64,000 nt of DNA. Source: Bog-756 sp963745955 (lineage in GTDB: Bacteria > Actinomycetota > Acidimicrobiia > Acidimicrobiales > RAAP-2). The stretch spans positions 248,001 to 312,000 of the forward strand of contig CAVUZI010000006.1 of assembly GCA_963745955.1 (NCBI GenBank), written 5' to 3'. Within the stretch, counting starts at the first letter, position 1; the number at the start of each line of letters is the position of its first letter. Of this stretch, positions 35,985-44,256 are shown in pieces. The position numbers and the translations under genes were made by a program. The notes beneath the pieces were generated by a model. The model saw only the letters and a program-made list of their open reading frames with translations, had not been told where the DNA came from and searched no databases.

Positions 35985-36350
35985 TCAGCTCCGCAGGCTG
36001 CCGATTCCCAGTGAGCCGTCGCCGGGCCCACCGTCCGGCGCGGCGCCCTCGGCCCGGGCCTCGACGGCGGTGATCGGCTCGGAGGTGAACAGATAGGTGC
36101 GCAGGTGCCCATCGAGCACCGGGTCGTTGCGGCGCAGCCATTCGATGGTCATCGCCGCGTGCTCCTTCTCCTCGTCACGATTGTGAGCCAGAACCGCGGC
36201 CAGGCTCTCGTCGGTCGTGGCCTCCACCCGCTGGTCGTACCAGTCGACCGCCTCGAACTCCTCCTGGATCGACACGATGGCCCGGTGCCGGTCGACAGTC
36301 TGGGACGAAAGCAGTTGCTCGGGCTCGTGAAGCCCCGCGCTCTGTGCCAT
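35985..36350 (-). CDS. Encapsulin-associated ferritin-like protein (EncFtn) with C-terminal cargo peptide
   Basis: 121 residues from the ATG at 36350, after a gggaggg ribosome site. It matches the encapsulated ferritin family: SQTVDRHRAIVSIQEEFEAV, DWYDQRVEATTDESL, AHNRDEEKEHAAMTIEWLRR, DPVLDGHLRTYLFTSEPI. Ferroxidase-centre residues fall at E31, W37, Y38, E61 and H64, one position from the Rhodospirillum rubrum EncFtn residues E32, W38, Y39, E62 and H65. The tail ends GDGSLGIGSLRS, the classic encapsulin cargo-loading peptide. It oxidises Fe(II) inside an encapsulin nanocompartment. No encapsulin shell gene is adjacent: its neighbours are LigD-Pol and AlkB-like genes. Confidence 0.95.
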   Translation of the reverse strand: MAQSAGLHEPEQLLSSQTVDRHRAIVSIQEEFEAVDWYDQRVEATTDESLAAVLAHNRDEEKEHAAMTIEWLRRNDPVLDGHLRTYLFTSEPITAVEARAEGAAPDGGPGDGSLGIGSLRS

Positions 36351-36451
36351 TGCCCTCCCTCCCACGGCCCCTGCAGGCCGGTTGTGGTCACACCCCTGGA
36401 TACCGGGCCCACAGTAACGCCGCCCACCCGGAGCCGCCCGCCCCCACCGTG

Positions 36452-37111
36452 TCAGCGCACCCCGGCCGATCTGAACTGGACACTGATACGCGGACCCACG
36501 GCACGCGCTGTCTTCGGCACCGCGTGCTCCCATGTGTGCTGGCAGCTACCCCCCATGACCAAGAGGTCACCGTGCCCCAGGCTGAACCGGCGGACCCGTC
36601 CCCCGCCCTTGGGTCGCAGCAGGAACCGTCGCGGCTCGCCCAGCGACACGATGGCCACCAGGGTGTCGTCGCCCGATCGGGACCCGATGGTGTCCCCGTG
36701 CCAAGCCACGCTGTCCTGGCCGGTGCGGTACAGGCAGGCCCCGACCGTACGGAACGGTCCGGCCCGCTCGTTCCGGTAGCTCTCGCACAACGCGGCCATC
36801 ACCTCGGCCACCGGATCGGGAAGCTCCTCGCCCTCATCGTAAAAGGCGACCAGGCGGGGGACGTCGACGACCCGGTCGTACATGCGACGACGTTCGGCCC
36901 GCCACTGGACGGTGTCGACCAGGTGCTCGAACAGAGAGTGCGACCCGGCCAGCCAATTGCTCTCGAACTCGACCCAGGCGTCCGTGTCCAGCCACTCCCG
37001 CGGTGGTGGGGACTCCGGTCGACGGACACCTGCGCCCGGGCCCACCGGCTCTGCCGAGTCGAACAATGAGCCCTGGCCCACGACCACGGTCTGGCAGGCT
37101 ACTACGAACAT
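36452..37111 (-). CDS. AlkB-like Fe(II)/2-oxoglutarate-dependent dioxygenase
   Basis: 219 residues from the ATG at 37111; a longer frame to 37225 overlaps the divergent gene. An internal start nearer QGSLFDSAEP is also possible. Alpha-ketoglutarate dioxygenase motifs: CLYRTGQDSVAWHGDTIG (HxD iron ligands), VAIVSLGEPRRFLLRPKGGG, SLGHGDLLVMGGSCQHTWEH (distal His) and HAVPKTARAVGPRISVQFR (2-oxoglutarate Arg). It resembles actinobacterial AlkB proteins that oxidatively demethylate alkylated DNA or RNA bases. It lies 101 bp upstream of the EncFtn gene in the same direction and is divergent from the zinc metalloprotein gene. Confidence 0.92.
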   Translation of the reverse strand: MFVVACQTVVVGQGSLFDSAEPVGPGAGVRRPESPPPREWLDTDAWVEFESNWLAGSHSLFEHLVDTVQWRAERRRMYDRVVDVPRLVAFYDEGEELPDPVAEVMAALCESYRNERAGPFRTVGACLYRTGQDSVAWHGDTIGSRSGDDTLVAIVSLGEPRRFLLRPKGGGRVRRFSLGHGDLLVMGGSCQHTWEHAVPKTARAVGPRISVQFRSAGVR

Positions 37112-37202
37112 GTGTTCGATGCCAGCGCCGTCCCGGCCGGTCGGCGTGCGATCGGCCCATGCCGTCTCCGGGTAGCGTTGAGTGCGGTTCGAGGAACATT
37201 CT

Positions 37203-38252
37203 GTGCGCGTATTCACATGTGACAAGTGCGGGCAGCGGATCTTCTTCGAGAACGACCGCTGCCTGCGCTGCCACTCCCCCCTCGGTTACCTGCACCTGAG
37301 CCGCGACGTGGTCGCCCTCACCGAGGACTCGCCCGACCACCTCGTCGAGCTGGCCGCTCCGGCCCGGGCGTGGCAGCGGTGTGCGACGCGGCCGGTGACC
37401 GGGTGCAACTGGTTGGTCCCGGCGGGCGGCGAGGCGCGTTGCCAGTCCTGCGTGCTCACCCGCACCAGGCCCGCCGATGACGACACGGACGGGATGGACG
37501 AGCTGGTGCGCGGCGAGATGGCCAAACGGCGCCTCATCTTCCAGCTGGCCGAGCTCCAGCTCCCCGTGGCGCCACGCGACGAGATGGCGGGTCGGGGACT
37601 GGCCTTCGATCTGCTTTCGAGCACCGGGACCAAGGTGGTCACCGGTCATGACAACGGTGTGATCACGCTGGATCTGGCCGAAGCCGACGGTGAGCACCGT
37701 GAGCGGATGCGCCAACAGCTCAGCGAGCCCTACCGGACCCTCCTCGGGCACTTCCGCCACGAGATCGGTCACTACTACTGGCCGATCCTGGTCGATCAGC
37801 CCGATGTACTCGACGCCTGCCGCGAGCTCTTCGGTGACGACCGGGCTGATTACGCCACGGCCGTCGAGCGCCACTACGACACCTCTCCGGACGACGATCC
37901 GTCGTGGCCGGAGACCCACATCAGCCGGTACGCCACCATGCACCCGTACGAGGACTGGGCCGAGACCTTCGCCCACTACCTCCACATCCTCGACACGCTG
38001 CAGACGGCCGACAGTTTCGGACTGGCCGCCACCCCGGGCCCGGCGGCCAGGGCCCCGGTCCGCCGCCACGGTGACGGGTCGGGCGGCCCGGCCGGCATCG
38101 ATTTCGCCGAGATCGTCGACCACTGGTTGGAGCTGTCGTACGCGCTCAACCAGGTCAACCGATCCATGGGGCACGACGACCTCTATCCGTTCGTCCTGGC
38201 GCCGAAGGTCACCGAGAAACTCGCCTTCGTCGACCACCTCGTGCGGCACTGA
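37203..38252 (+). CDS. Zinc-ribbon putative zinc-dependent metallopeptidase (DUF2248-like)
   Basis: 349 residues, GTG start at 37203 with gagg 8 nt upstream. The N-terminal zinc ribbon has C6, C9, C20 and C23 (VRVFTCDKCGQRIFF, RCLRCHSPLGYLH), with a second Cys group CNW...CQSC near 68-83. A gluzincin-like HEIGH (186-190) in LLGHFRHEIGHYYWPIL and the downstream YEDWAETFAHYLHILDTL support a metalloprotease-type zinc site. The family is widespread and annotated as putative zinc-binding metallopeptidase; substrate unknown. No signal peptide. The cobalamin riboswitch of the next unit begins about 60 bp after its stop. Confidence 0.88.
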   Translation: MRVFTCDKCGQRIFFENDRCLRCHSPLGYLHLSRDVVALTEDSPDHLVELAAPARAWQRCATRPVTGCNWLVPAGGEARCQSCVLTRTRPADDDTDGMDELVRGEMAKRRLIFQLAELQLPVAPRDEMAGRGLAFDLLSSTGTKVVTGHDNGVITLDLAEADGEHRERMRQQLSEPYRTLLGHFRHEIGHYYWPILVDQPDVLDACRELFGDDRADYATAVERHYDTSPDDDPSWPETHISRYATMHPYEDWAETFAHYLHILDTLQTADSFGLAATPGPAARAPVRRHGDGSGGPAGIDFAEIVDHWLELSYALNQVNRSMGHDDLYPFVLAPKVTEKLAFVDHLVRH

Positions 38253-38299
38253 TCGTTCCCGCGGACGGCGACGACGGCCCGTGGTACCGTGATCGGCGC

Positions 38300-38417
38300 A
38301 GGCAACAACACATCAGGCCACTGCGAAGGGGAAGCCGGTCGAATGCCGGCGCTGGTCCGCAACCGTAGGCGAGGCTCCTCAACGGGGACGTCGCAAGCCG
38401 GGATTCCTGAGCAGTGG
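38300..38417 (+). ncRNA. Cobalamin (B12) riboswitch
   Basis: CCACTGC (38318-38324) pairs with GCAGTGG (38411-38417), closing the element. Inside are GGGGAAGCCGGT...AATGCCGGCGCTG, then GTCCGCAACCG, the conserved cobalamin-riboswitch core. Near the 3' end AAGCCGGGATTCCTGAGC corresponds to the B12 box (AGYCAGRAxACCUGCC-like). It lies 100 nt upstream of a secreted repeat protein and an ECF transporter, which it should switch off when adenosylcobalamin or another cobalamin is plentiful. The 5' boundary is approximate. Confidence 0.92.
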
Positions 38418-38483
38418 ATGAGCTCCGACTGTCGAGACACACGGTCCGGGGCTCGGAGGCTGCCCATGGCTCGATGGTCGTGA

Positions 38484-38509
38484 CGCTTCCGGGTCTGGAC
38501 CGGGAAGCG
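38484..38509 (+). promoter_or_regulatory. Hairpin that may sequester the ribosome site: riboswitch expression platform
   Basis: CGCTTCC (38484-38490) pairs with GGAAGCG (38503-38509), with an inner GGTC/GACC pairing. The 3' arm overlaps the purine-rich ribosome site 8-14 nt before the ATG at 38517. Formation of this stem would block initiation, the usual translational mode of actinobacterial cobalamin riboswitches. The switching partner sequence was not resolved. Confidence 0.55.
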
Positions 38510-38516
38510 AGAGACC

Positions 38517-40381
38517 ATGATCCGCATACGCCTCCTGGCCGTCACCGCCGTGGTGGTACTCGTCCCCCTCACCGGTGTGGCGTCGGCGTCCGTGGGCGGA
38601 GCTGCGAGCCCACGGGGGGCAACCGGCAGCGTCGGCCCGATTGCCATCGGTGCCGACAGCCAGGCAGGGGGCGCAGTGGATCGCCGGCAATTTCACCTCG
38701 CAGGGTTACGTTCCGACGGCACCGGGGTCCGACCAACCCGACTTCTCCTCCACGGCCGAGAGCATCCTCGCCCTGTCGGCCGCCAACCAGGACCTGTCCA
38801 TCGCCCGATCCGGACTCGCGTACATGGAGGCGCACGTCGACCAGTACGTGACATCGAACGGCGTCGACGGACCGGGCCAACTCGGACTGCTCATCCTCGA
38901 TGCCGCCGCGCTGGGCGCCGATCCCCGATCGTTCGGGGGGACGATCTCGTAAGCCGTCTGCTGGCCACCGAGCAGGAGACCGGTCCCGACAGCGGTCTCT
39001 TCGGAACGGAGGCACAGGTCGGTGACTACGCAGCCGGGGGATACCAGCAGGGTCTGGCCCTTGCCGCACTCGCCGCCGCCGGGGTCAGAGGGAAAGGACC
39101 GCTGGGTTCCGCCATCAACTGGCTGGTCAACCAGCAGTGCCCAGACGGCGGATGGACCAGCCCCGACACCGCGGTCAACGCATGCAGCGGGACGCCGACC
39201 GACCAGTCGGGTCCGGACACCAACTCCACCGCTCTTGCCGTCGAGGGCCTGGCCGCGCAGGGGGCGGCCGCCCCCGCCCTGTCCCGGGCGGCGCTCGCCT
39301 TCTTCGGTTCGGCACAGGACCCGGACGGCGGCTGGTCGTACTTCCCGAACACCGTGGCCACGCCGGGCAGTACCGACCCCGATTCGACGGCGCTGGTCAT
39401 CCAAGCGTTGATCGCCCTCGGCACCTCACCTGCGAGCCCGGCGCTGACCAAGGGCTCGGACGACCCCGTGTCGGCGCTGCTCTCCTTCCAGCTGACCGGC
39501 GGGAGTGACGCCGGTGCGTTCTTCTTCCCACCCGCGCCGGCCCCGGCGAGCCTCATCTCCACCTATCAGGCGGTGCCGGCGCTGGCCGGATTGGCCCTTC
39601 CCTTCGGCCCCTCGGGCCGGTCCTACTGGGAGGTGGCCTCCGACGGGGGCGTCTTCAGCTTCGGTGACGCCGGCTTCCACGGGTCGATGGGCGCCACGCC
39701 GCTCAACCGGCCGATCGTGGGCATGGCCGCCACCCCCGACGGACAGGGCTACTGGCTGGTGGCCTCCGACGGGGGCGTCTTCAGCTTCGGTGATGCCGGC
39801 TTCCACGGGTCGATGGGCGCCACGCCGCTCAACCGGCCGATCGTGGGCATGGCCGCCACCCCCGACGGACAGGGCTACTGGCTGGTGGCCTCCGACGGGG
39901 GCGTCTTCAGCTTCGGTGACGCCGGCTTCCACGGGTCGATGGGCGCCACGCCCCTCTACCGGCCGGTCGTGGGCATGGCCGCCAGCCCCGACGGCAGGGC
40001 TACTGGCTGGTGGCCTCCGACGGGGGCGTCTTCAGCTTCGGTGACGCCGGCTTCCACGGGTCGATGGGTGGCATGAAGCTGAACCGGCCCATCGTGGGCA
40101 TGGCCGCCACCCCCGACGGACAGGGCTACTGGCTGGTGGCGTCCGACGGGGGCGTCTTCAGCTTCGGTGACGCCGGCTTCCACGGGTCGATGGGCGCCAC
40201 GCCCCTCAACCGGCCCGTCGTGGGCATGGCCGGCAGTCCCGACGGCATGGGCTACTGGCTGGTGGCGGCCGACGGAGGCATCTTCTCCCTCGGTGACGCC
40301 GGCTTCTACGGGTCGGAGGGCGGCATGAAGCTGAACCAACCCATCGTGGGAATGGCCGCCAGTCCCATCCGTCCCGCGTAG
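38517..40381 (+). CDS. Secreted terpenoid-cyclase-fold (transcobalamin-like) protein with C-terminal SDGGVFSFGDAG repeats; three frame breaks
   Basis: About 620 residues after repair. A signal peptide (MIRIRLLAVTAVVVLVPLTG, then VASAS) is followed by alpha/alpha-barrel repeats of the prenyltransferase/squalene-oxidase type: GAQWIAGNFTSQGYVPTAPG, AGGYQQGLALAALAAAGVRG, LVNQQCPDGGWTSP, QDPDGGWSYFPNTVATPGST, DSTALVIQALIALGTSP. Eukaryotic intrinsic factor and transcobalamin share this fold. The C-terminal third is six 42-residue repeats (YWLVASDGGVFSFGDAGFHG...). Breaks lie near 38665, 38943 and 39994. First gene behind the B12 riboswitch and overlapping the next gene by 1 nt. B12 binding is inferred from fold and regulation. 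Confidence 0.85.
39624..40378 (+). repeat. Six tandem 126-bp repeats encoding a 42-residue unit
   Basis: Units beginning at TACTGG start at 39624, 39750, 39876, 40001, 40127 and 40253. Spacing is 126 bp except between the third and fourth (125), where GACGGACAGGG is replaced by GACGGCAGGG. Each encodes Y-W-x-V-A-S-D-G-G-V-F-S-F-G-D-A-G-F-H-G and about 22 further residues with a GMAATPDGQG end. The units are nearly identical at DNA level, which implies recent duplication or gene conversion. Confidence 0.97.
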
Positions 40382-41421
40382 TGGATCGGACGCGAGGCCG
40401 ACCGGTGCTCGACCACTGCACTCGACAACGGCTGTCCCGTGGACGCCGCAGGCCGGGGAGGATCCGTGCCCCGTTGCTCGCCGCGGTCGCCGCGGGGGTG
40501 GCCGGCCTGGGCTGGTGCGGCGTGCTGGGGCCGGTGCTCCCGGCTGCGCCGGCCGGTGCCGACCCCGCGGTCAACTGCTCCACCGGGGTCATCGTCGCCG
40601 CCGACTTCTCACCCTGGGGTGGGAACATCAACAGCGTCTGTGACGCCAGCCTGCCCGCCACTGCGGCCGACGCCCTGGTGGACGCCAAGTTCGACCCGAA
40701 CGGGGTCGCCGGGTACGGATTGGCCTTCATCTGCCAGATCGCCGGTGACCCGCCGGACGACACCTGCGCCACGACCCCACCTGCCGATGCCTACTGGGCG
40801 TTCTGGTACGCCGATGCCGGGCACAACACCTGGACGTACAGCCAGTCGGGGGCGATGAGCCTCGAGCCGGCGGCGGGCAGCGTCGAGGCCTGGGTGTTCG
40901 GGGGGGACTCCGGGGCCGGCCCGCCGTCCGCCTTCCCGTCACCGAACTCGATACGCGGGGCCACGGTTCGGACATCGGGCACGACAACCTCCACCCAACC
41001 GGCATCGTCTCCGACCTCCACCGCCACAACGCTCGCCGCCGCGTCCACGCCGCCGCCCCCGGTCGTACCATCCCCCGCGGCGGGCGGCGGTGGCGGCGGG
41101 AGCCGGCAGCCCTCGACCGCCGTTCCGGTCACGGGACCGCCACCGGTCAAGACAGAGGGCGGGACCGTTCCCACCGCGCCGCCGAAACGGCCGACGTCTC
41201 CGGCCGCCACCCGGTCCGCCGGGCGGCCGCACACCGGCACACGAGACGGCGCCGGGGCCGGACGGAAGCCGCCCGTCCCCAGGATCGTCGACGCCGCCCC
41301 GGCGCTGGCCACCCAATCCTCGGAGGGCTCACCCCTTCCCTTCCTGATCGGAGCCGTGGCGGTGGTGGCGCTGGCCGCCACCGGTGGGCTCATCGCCTGG
41401 CGCCGGCGCCGGACCGACTGA
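40381..41421 (+). CDS. Membrane-anchored extracytoplasmic protein, SCO2322-like
   Basis: 346 residues, GTG start overlapping the previous stop. Signal-like segment APLLAAVAAGVAGLGWCGVL, ending in PAGADPAV. The domain of about 60-180 contains TGVIVAADFSPWGGNINSVC, DPNGVAGYGLAFICQIAGDP, AYWAFWYADAGHNTWTYSQS and GSVEAWVFGGDSG, with several Cys; it resembles the small domain of Streptomyces SCO2322-family proteins and transcobalamin C-terminal (DUF4430-like) domains. A long Pro/Thr/Ser/Gly-rich stalk (about 195-305) leads to a C-terminal anchor PFLIGAVAVVALAATGGLIA, then WRRRRTD. It probably displays a ligand-binding domain outside the membrane for the ECF transporter downstream. Confidence 0.82.
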   Translation: MDRTRGRPVLDHCTRQRLSRGRRRPGRIRAPLLAAVAAGVAGLGWCGVLGPVLPAAPAGADPAVNCSTGVIVAADFSPWGGNINSVCDASLPATAADALVDAKFDPNGVAGYGLAFICQIAGDPPDDTCATTPPADAYWAFWYADAGHNTWTYSQSGAMSLEPAAGSVEAWVFGGDSGAGPPSAFPSPNSIRGATVRTSGTTTSTQPASSPTSTATTLAAASTPPPPVVPSPAAGGGGGGSRQPSTAVPVTGPPPVKTEGGTVPTAPPKRPTSPAATRSAGRPHTGTRDGAGAGRKPPVPRIVDAAPALATQSSEGSPLPFLIGAVAVVALAATGGLIAWRRRRTD

Positions 41422-41423
41422 CC

Positions 41424-42632
41424 GTGACAGCCCCTCGCCGCCGCTGGAGCCCGACCGACCGACGACGGGTGCCCCGAACCCTCCACCCCATGGCCTGGTG
41501 GATCTGGGCCCTGGGCCTGGCCACCGCGGCCAGCAGGACCACCAATCCCCTGCTGCTCCTCTTGGTGCTCGCGGTCCTCGGTGTCGTGGTCGCCCACTGC
41601 CGCAGCGACGCCCCGTGGGCCCGGGCCTTCAAGTACTACCTCTACCTCGCGCTCACCGTCGTCGTCATCCGGGTCGCGTTCCGTTCCATCTTCGGTGGCG
41701 ACGCCGATGCGGCCCATACCCACGTGCTCTTCGACCTCCCTCACCTTCCCCTCCCCTCATGGGTGTCCGGCGTCCAGCTCGGAGGTCCCGTCACGTTGGA
41801 AGGGACCATGTCGGCCCTCTACGACGGCCTTCGGCTCGGATGCCTCCTCTGTTGCCTCGGAGCGGCAAACGCGCTGGCCAATCCGAAGCGTGCCCTGCGC
41901 GCCCTGCCCGGGGCCCTCTATGAGCTCGGGGTCGCCGTCGTCGTCTCGCTCAGCGTGGCTCCGCAACTGGTGGAGAGCGTGCAGCGGGTGCGCCGGGCCC
42001 GCAAGCTCCGGGGCGCGACCGGCCACGGTCTCCACGCCCTCCGCAGCATCGCCATCCCGGTCATGGAGGACGCCCTGGAGCGGTCGCTGCGGCTGGCCGC
42101 GGCCATGGACTCGCGCGGGTACGGCCGCACCGGGGGGGCCTCCCGCCGAGCCCGACTGGCGACGGGCGGGTTGCTGGTCACCGGCATGGGCGGCCTGTGC
42201 CTCGGCGCCTACGGTCTGCTCGACAGCTCCGCGCCCGGCCCCCTCGGGCTGCCGGCCCTCGTGGCGGGATCGGTGCTGTGCTGCCTCGGGTTGGCCCTCG
42301 GCAGCCGCCGGGTGGGCGCCAGCCAGTACCGGCCCGACCCCTGGAAGGCACCCGAGTGGATCGTGGCCGCCTCCGGCCTCGTCCCGGCCGTGGTCCTCGT
42401 GGCCGGGGCCGGATTCGATGCCTCCGGCCTCAACCCGTCGGTCACTCCGCTGGCCTGGCCCTCGATGCCGCTCGTACCGGCCCTGGCCATCGCCGTGGCC
42501 GCCGTGGCCGCAGTTGCAGCTCCCCCACCGGTACGGGCGGCAACGGCCAGGGGTGCCTGGCCATCGTCCGGCGGGCGACCGGTGGCCACGGATGTCGCCG
42601 GCATCCCTCCCCGAATCGACGTGCCGGCATGA
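41424..42632 (+). CDS. ecfT: ECF transporter T component (EcfT/CbiQ family)
   Basis: 402 residues, GTG start 2 nt after the previous stop. At least seven hydrophobic segments. The two cytoplasmic coupling motifs are recognisable: RRARKLRGATG and AAAMDSRGYGRTGG, which contact the EcfA ATPases. It is longer than a minimal CbiQ by an extra C-terminal membrane region (WIVAASGLVPAVVLVAGAGF, PLVPALAIAVAAVAAV). Its stop overlaps the EcfA start as ATGA. It is the scaffold of an energy-coupling-factor importer, here under the B12 riboswitch. Confidence 0.92.
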   Translation: MTAPRRRWSPTDRRRVPRTLHPMAWWIWALGLATAASRTTNPLLLLLVLAVLGVVVAHCRSDAPWARAFKYYLYLALTVVVIRVAFRSIFGGDADAAHTHVLFDLPHLPLPSWVSGVQLGGPVTLEGTMSALYDGLRLGCLLCCLGAANALANPKRALRALPGALYELGVAVVVSLSVAPQLVESVQRVRRARKLRGATGHGLHALRSIAIPVMEDALERSLRLAAAMDSRGYGRTGGASRRARLATGGLLVTGMGGLCLGAYGLLDSSAPGPLGLPALVAGSVLCCLGLALGSRRVGASQYRPDPWKAPEWIVAASGLVPAVVLVAGAGFDASGLNPSVTPLAWPSMPLVPALAIAVAAVAAVAAPPPVRAATARGAWPSSGGRPVATDVAGIPPRIDVPA

Positions 42633-44256
42633 TCGACTTCGACCGGGTGTCCGTCACCTACACCGGCGCCGACCACCCTGCCCTCCGGGAGGTGTGCCTG
42701 CGCGTCGAGGAAGGTGAGCTGGCGTTGGTGGTGGGACGCACCGGCGTGGGCAAGTCGACCCTGCTCGGGACCGTCAACGGGCTCGTTCCGCACTTCACCG
42801 GCGGGACGCTCACCGGGCGCGTGACCGTGGACGGTCGGGACACCCGCACCCACCGGCCGCGTGAACTGGCCGACGTGGTCGGGGTGGTGGGCCAGGATCC
42901 CCTCTCGGGTTTCGTGACGGACACGGTCGAAGAAGAGCTGGCCTACGGCATGGAGCAACTGGCCGTCCCGCCCGACGTCATGCGCAAGCGGGTCGAAGAG
43001 ACACTCGACGTGCTGGGCATCGCCGACCTGCGCGACCGGCCTCTCTACCAGCTGTCGGGGGGTCAGCAACAACGGGTCGCCATCGGTTCGGCGTTGACGG
43101 CGCAGCCGCGGATTCTGGTCCTCGACGAGCCCACCTCGGCACTGGACCCGAACGCCGCCGAAGAGGTGCTGGCCGCCGTCACCCGGCTCGTGCACGACCT
43201 CGGGGTGACGGTCGTGCTGGCCGAGCACCGGCTCGAGCGCGTCGTCCAGTATGCCGATCGGATCATCGAGATCAAGGCCGACGGAACCGTCGCCGCCGGC
43301 CCTCCCGATGTCATGCTGCGCACGACCGAGGTGGCCCCGCCGGTGGTCGAGCTCGGCCGCCTGGCCCGATGGGACCCACTGCCCCTCTCGGTGCGCGATG
43401 CCCGCCGGGTGGTGGCCCCGCTCCGGGTCCGGCTCTCGTCGCGCCCGGTTCCACCTCAGCCGCGGGCCACGGCGCGGCATGCCGGCCCGACCGTGCTTCG
43501 GGCCCGCAACGTCGTCGTCCGCTACGGGCCCGTCGTCGCCGTGCGTGGTGTGGACCTCGACCTGGCCGGTGGCGAGGTCGTGGCCCTGATGGGGCGCAAC
43601 GGCTCGGGGAAATCGTCGCTGCTGTGGGCCCTCCAGGGCTCGGGGCCGCGTCAGACCGGCACGGTCGACATCGGCGGCGTCGATCCGGGATCCCTCTCCC
43701 CGGCAAAGGCACGGGGCATCGTCGGACTCGTCCCGCAGACCCCTGCCGACCTGCTGTACCTCGACACGTGTGGGTCAGGAGTGCGAGCAGGCCGATCGGG
43801 AGTCGGACGCGTGCTTCGACGGTCAGCGCCCGGGCGCTGTTGGACCGGATCACGCCGGGTATCCCGGCCGGGACCCATCCACGTGATCTCTCCGAGGGCC
43901 AGCGGCTCTCGCTGGTCCTCGCCGTCCAGCTCGTGGCCGCACCGGACGTGGTTCTGCTGGACGAGCCCACCCGCGGTCTCGACTACCCGGCCAAGCGATC
44001 CTTCATCGCCATCCTCGACCAGCTGGTGGCCGAGGGCCGAACCGTTGTCGTCTCGACCCATGACGTCGAATTCGCGGCCGCCGCCGCCGACCGGGTCGTG
44101 GTGATGGGGACCGGCGACATCGTCGCCGACGGTCCGGCCCCCGATGTGATGGTGGCGTCACCCGCCTTCGCCCCCCAGGTGGCGAAGATCCTCGCCCCCC
44201 TCCGGTACCTCACCATGGACCAGGTGGCCGAGGCGCTTCGCGGAGGCGGGCACATG
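42629..44256 (+). CDS. ecfA: Duplicated ECF ABC ATPase (EcfA-EcfA'), with two frame breaks
   Basis: About 540 residues with two nucleotide-binding domains. Domain 1: Walker A VVGRTGVGKSTLLG (36-44), signature YQLSGGQQQRVAIGSAL, Walker B RILVLDEPTSALDPNA, AEHRLERVVQYADR. Domain 2: Walker A LMGRNGSGKSSLLWALQG, VGLVPQTPADLLYLDT, weak signature RDLSEGQRLSLVLAVQL, Walker B DVVLLDEPTRGLDYPAK, VVVSTHDVEFAAAAADR. Near 43770 the read shifts to VGQECEQADRESDA and near 43815 to STVSARALLDRITPG. It drives substrate import with EcfT and EcfS. In the sequence as given it runs in frame into the EcfS reading frame without a stop. Confidence 0.88.

Noticed and set aside
39624..40378. Regular repeats considered as a CRISPR array
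   Set aside because: 126-bp units with no spacers, coding in frame for a 42-residue protein repeat.
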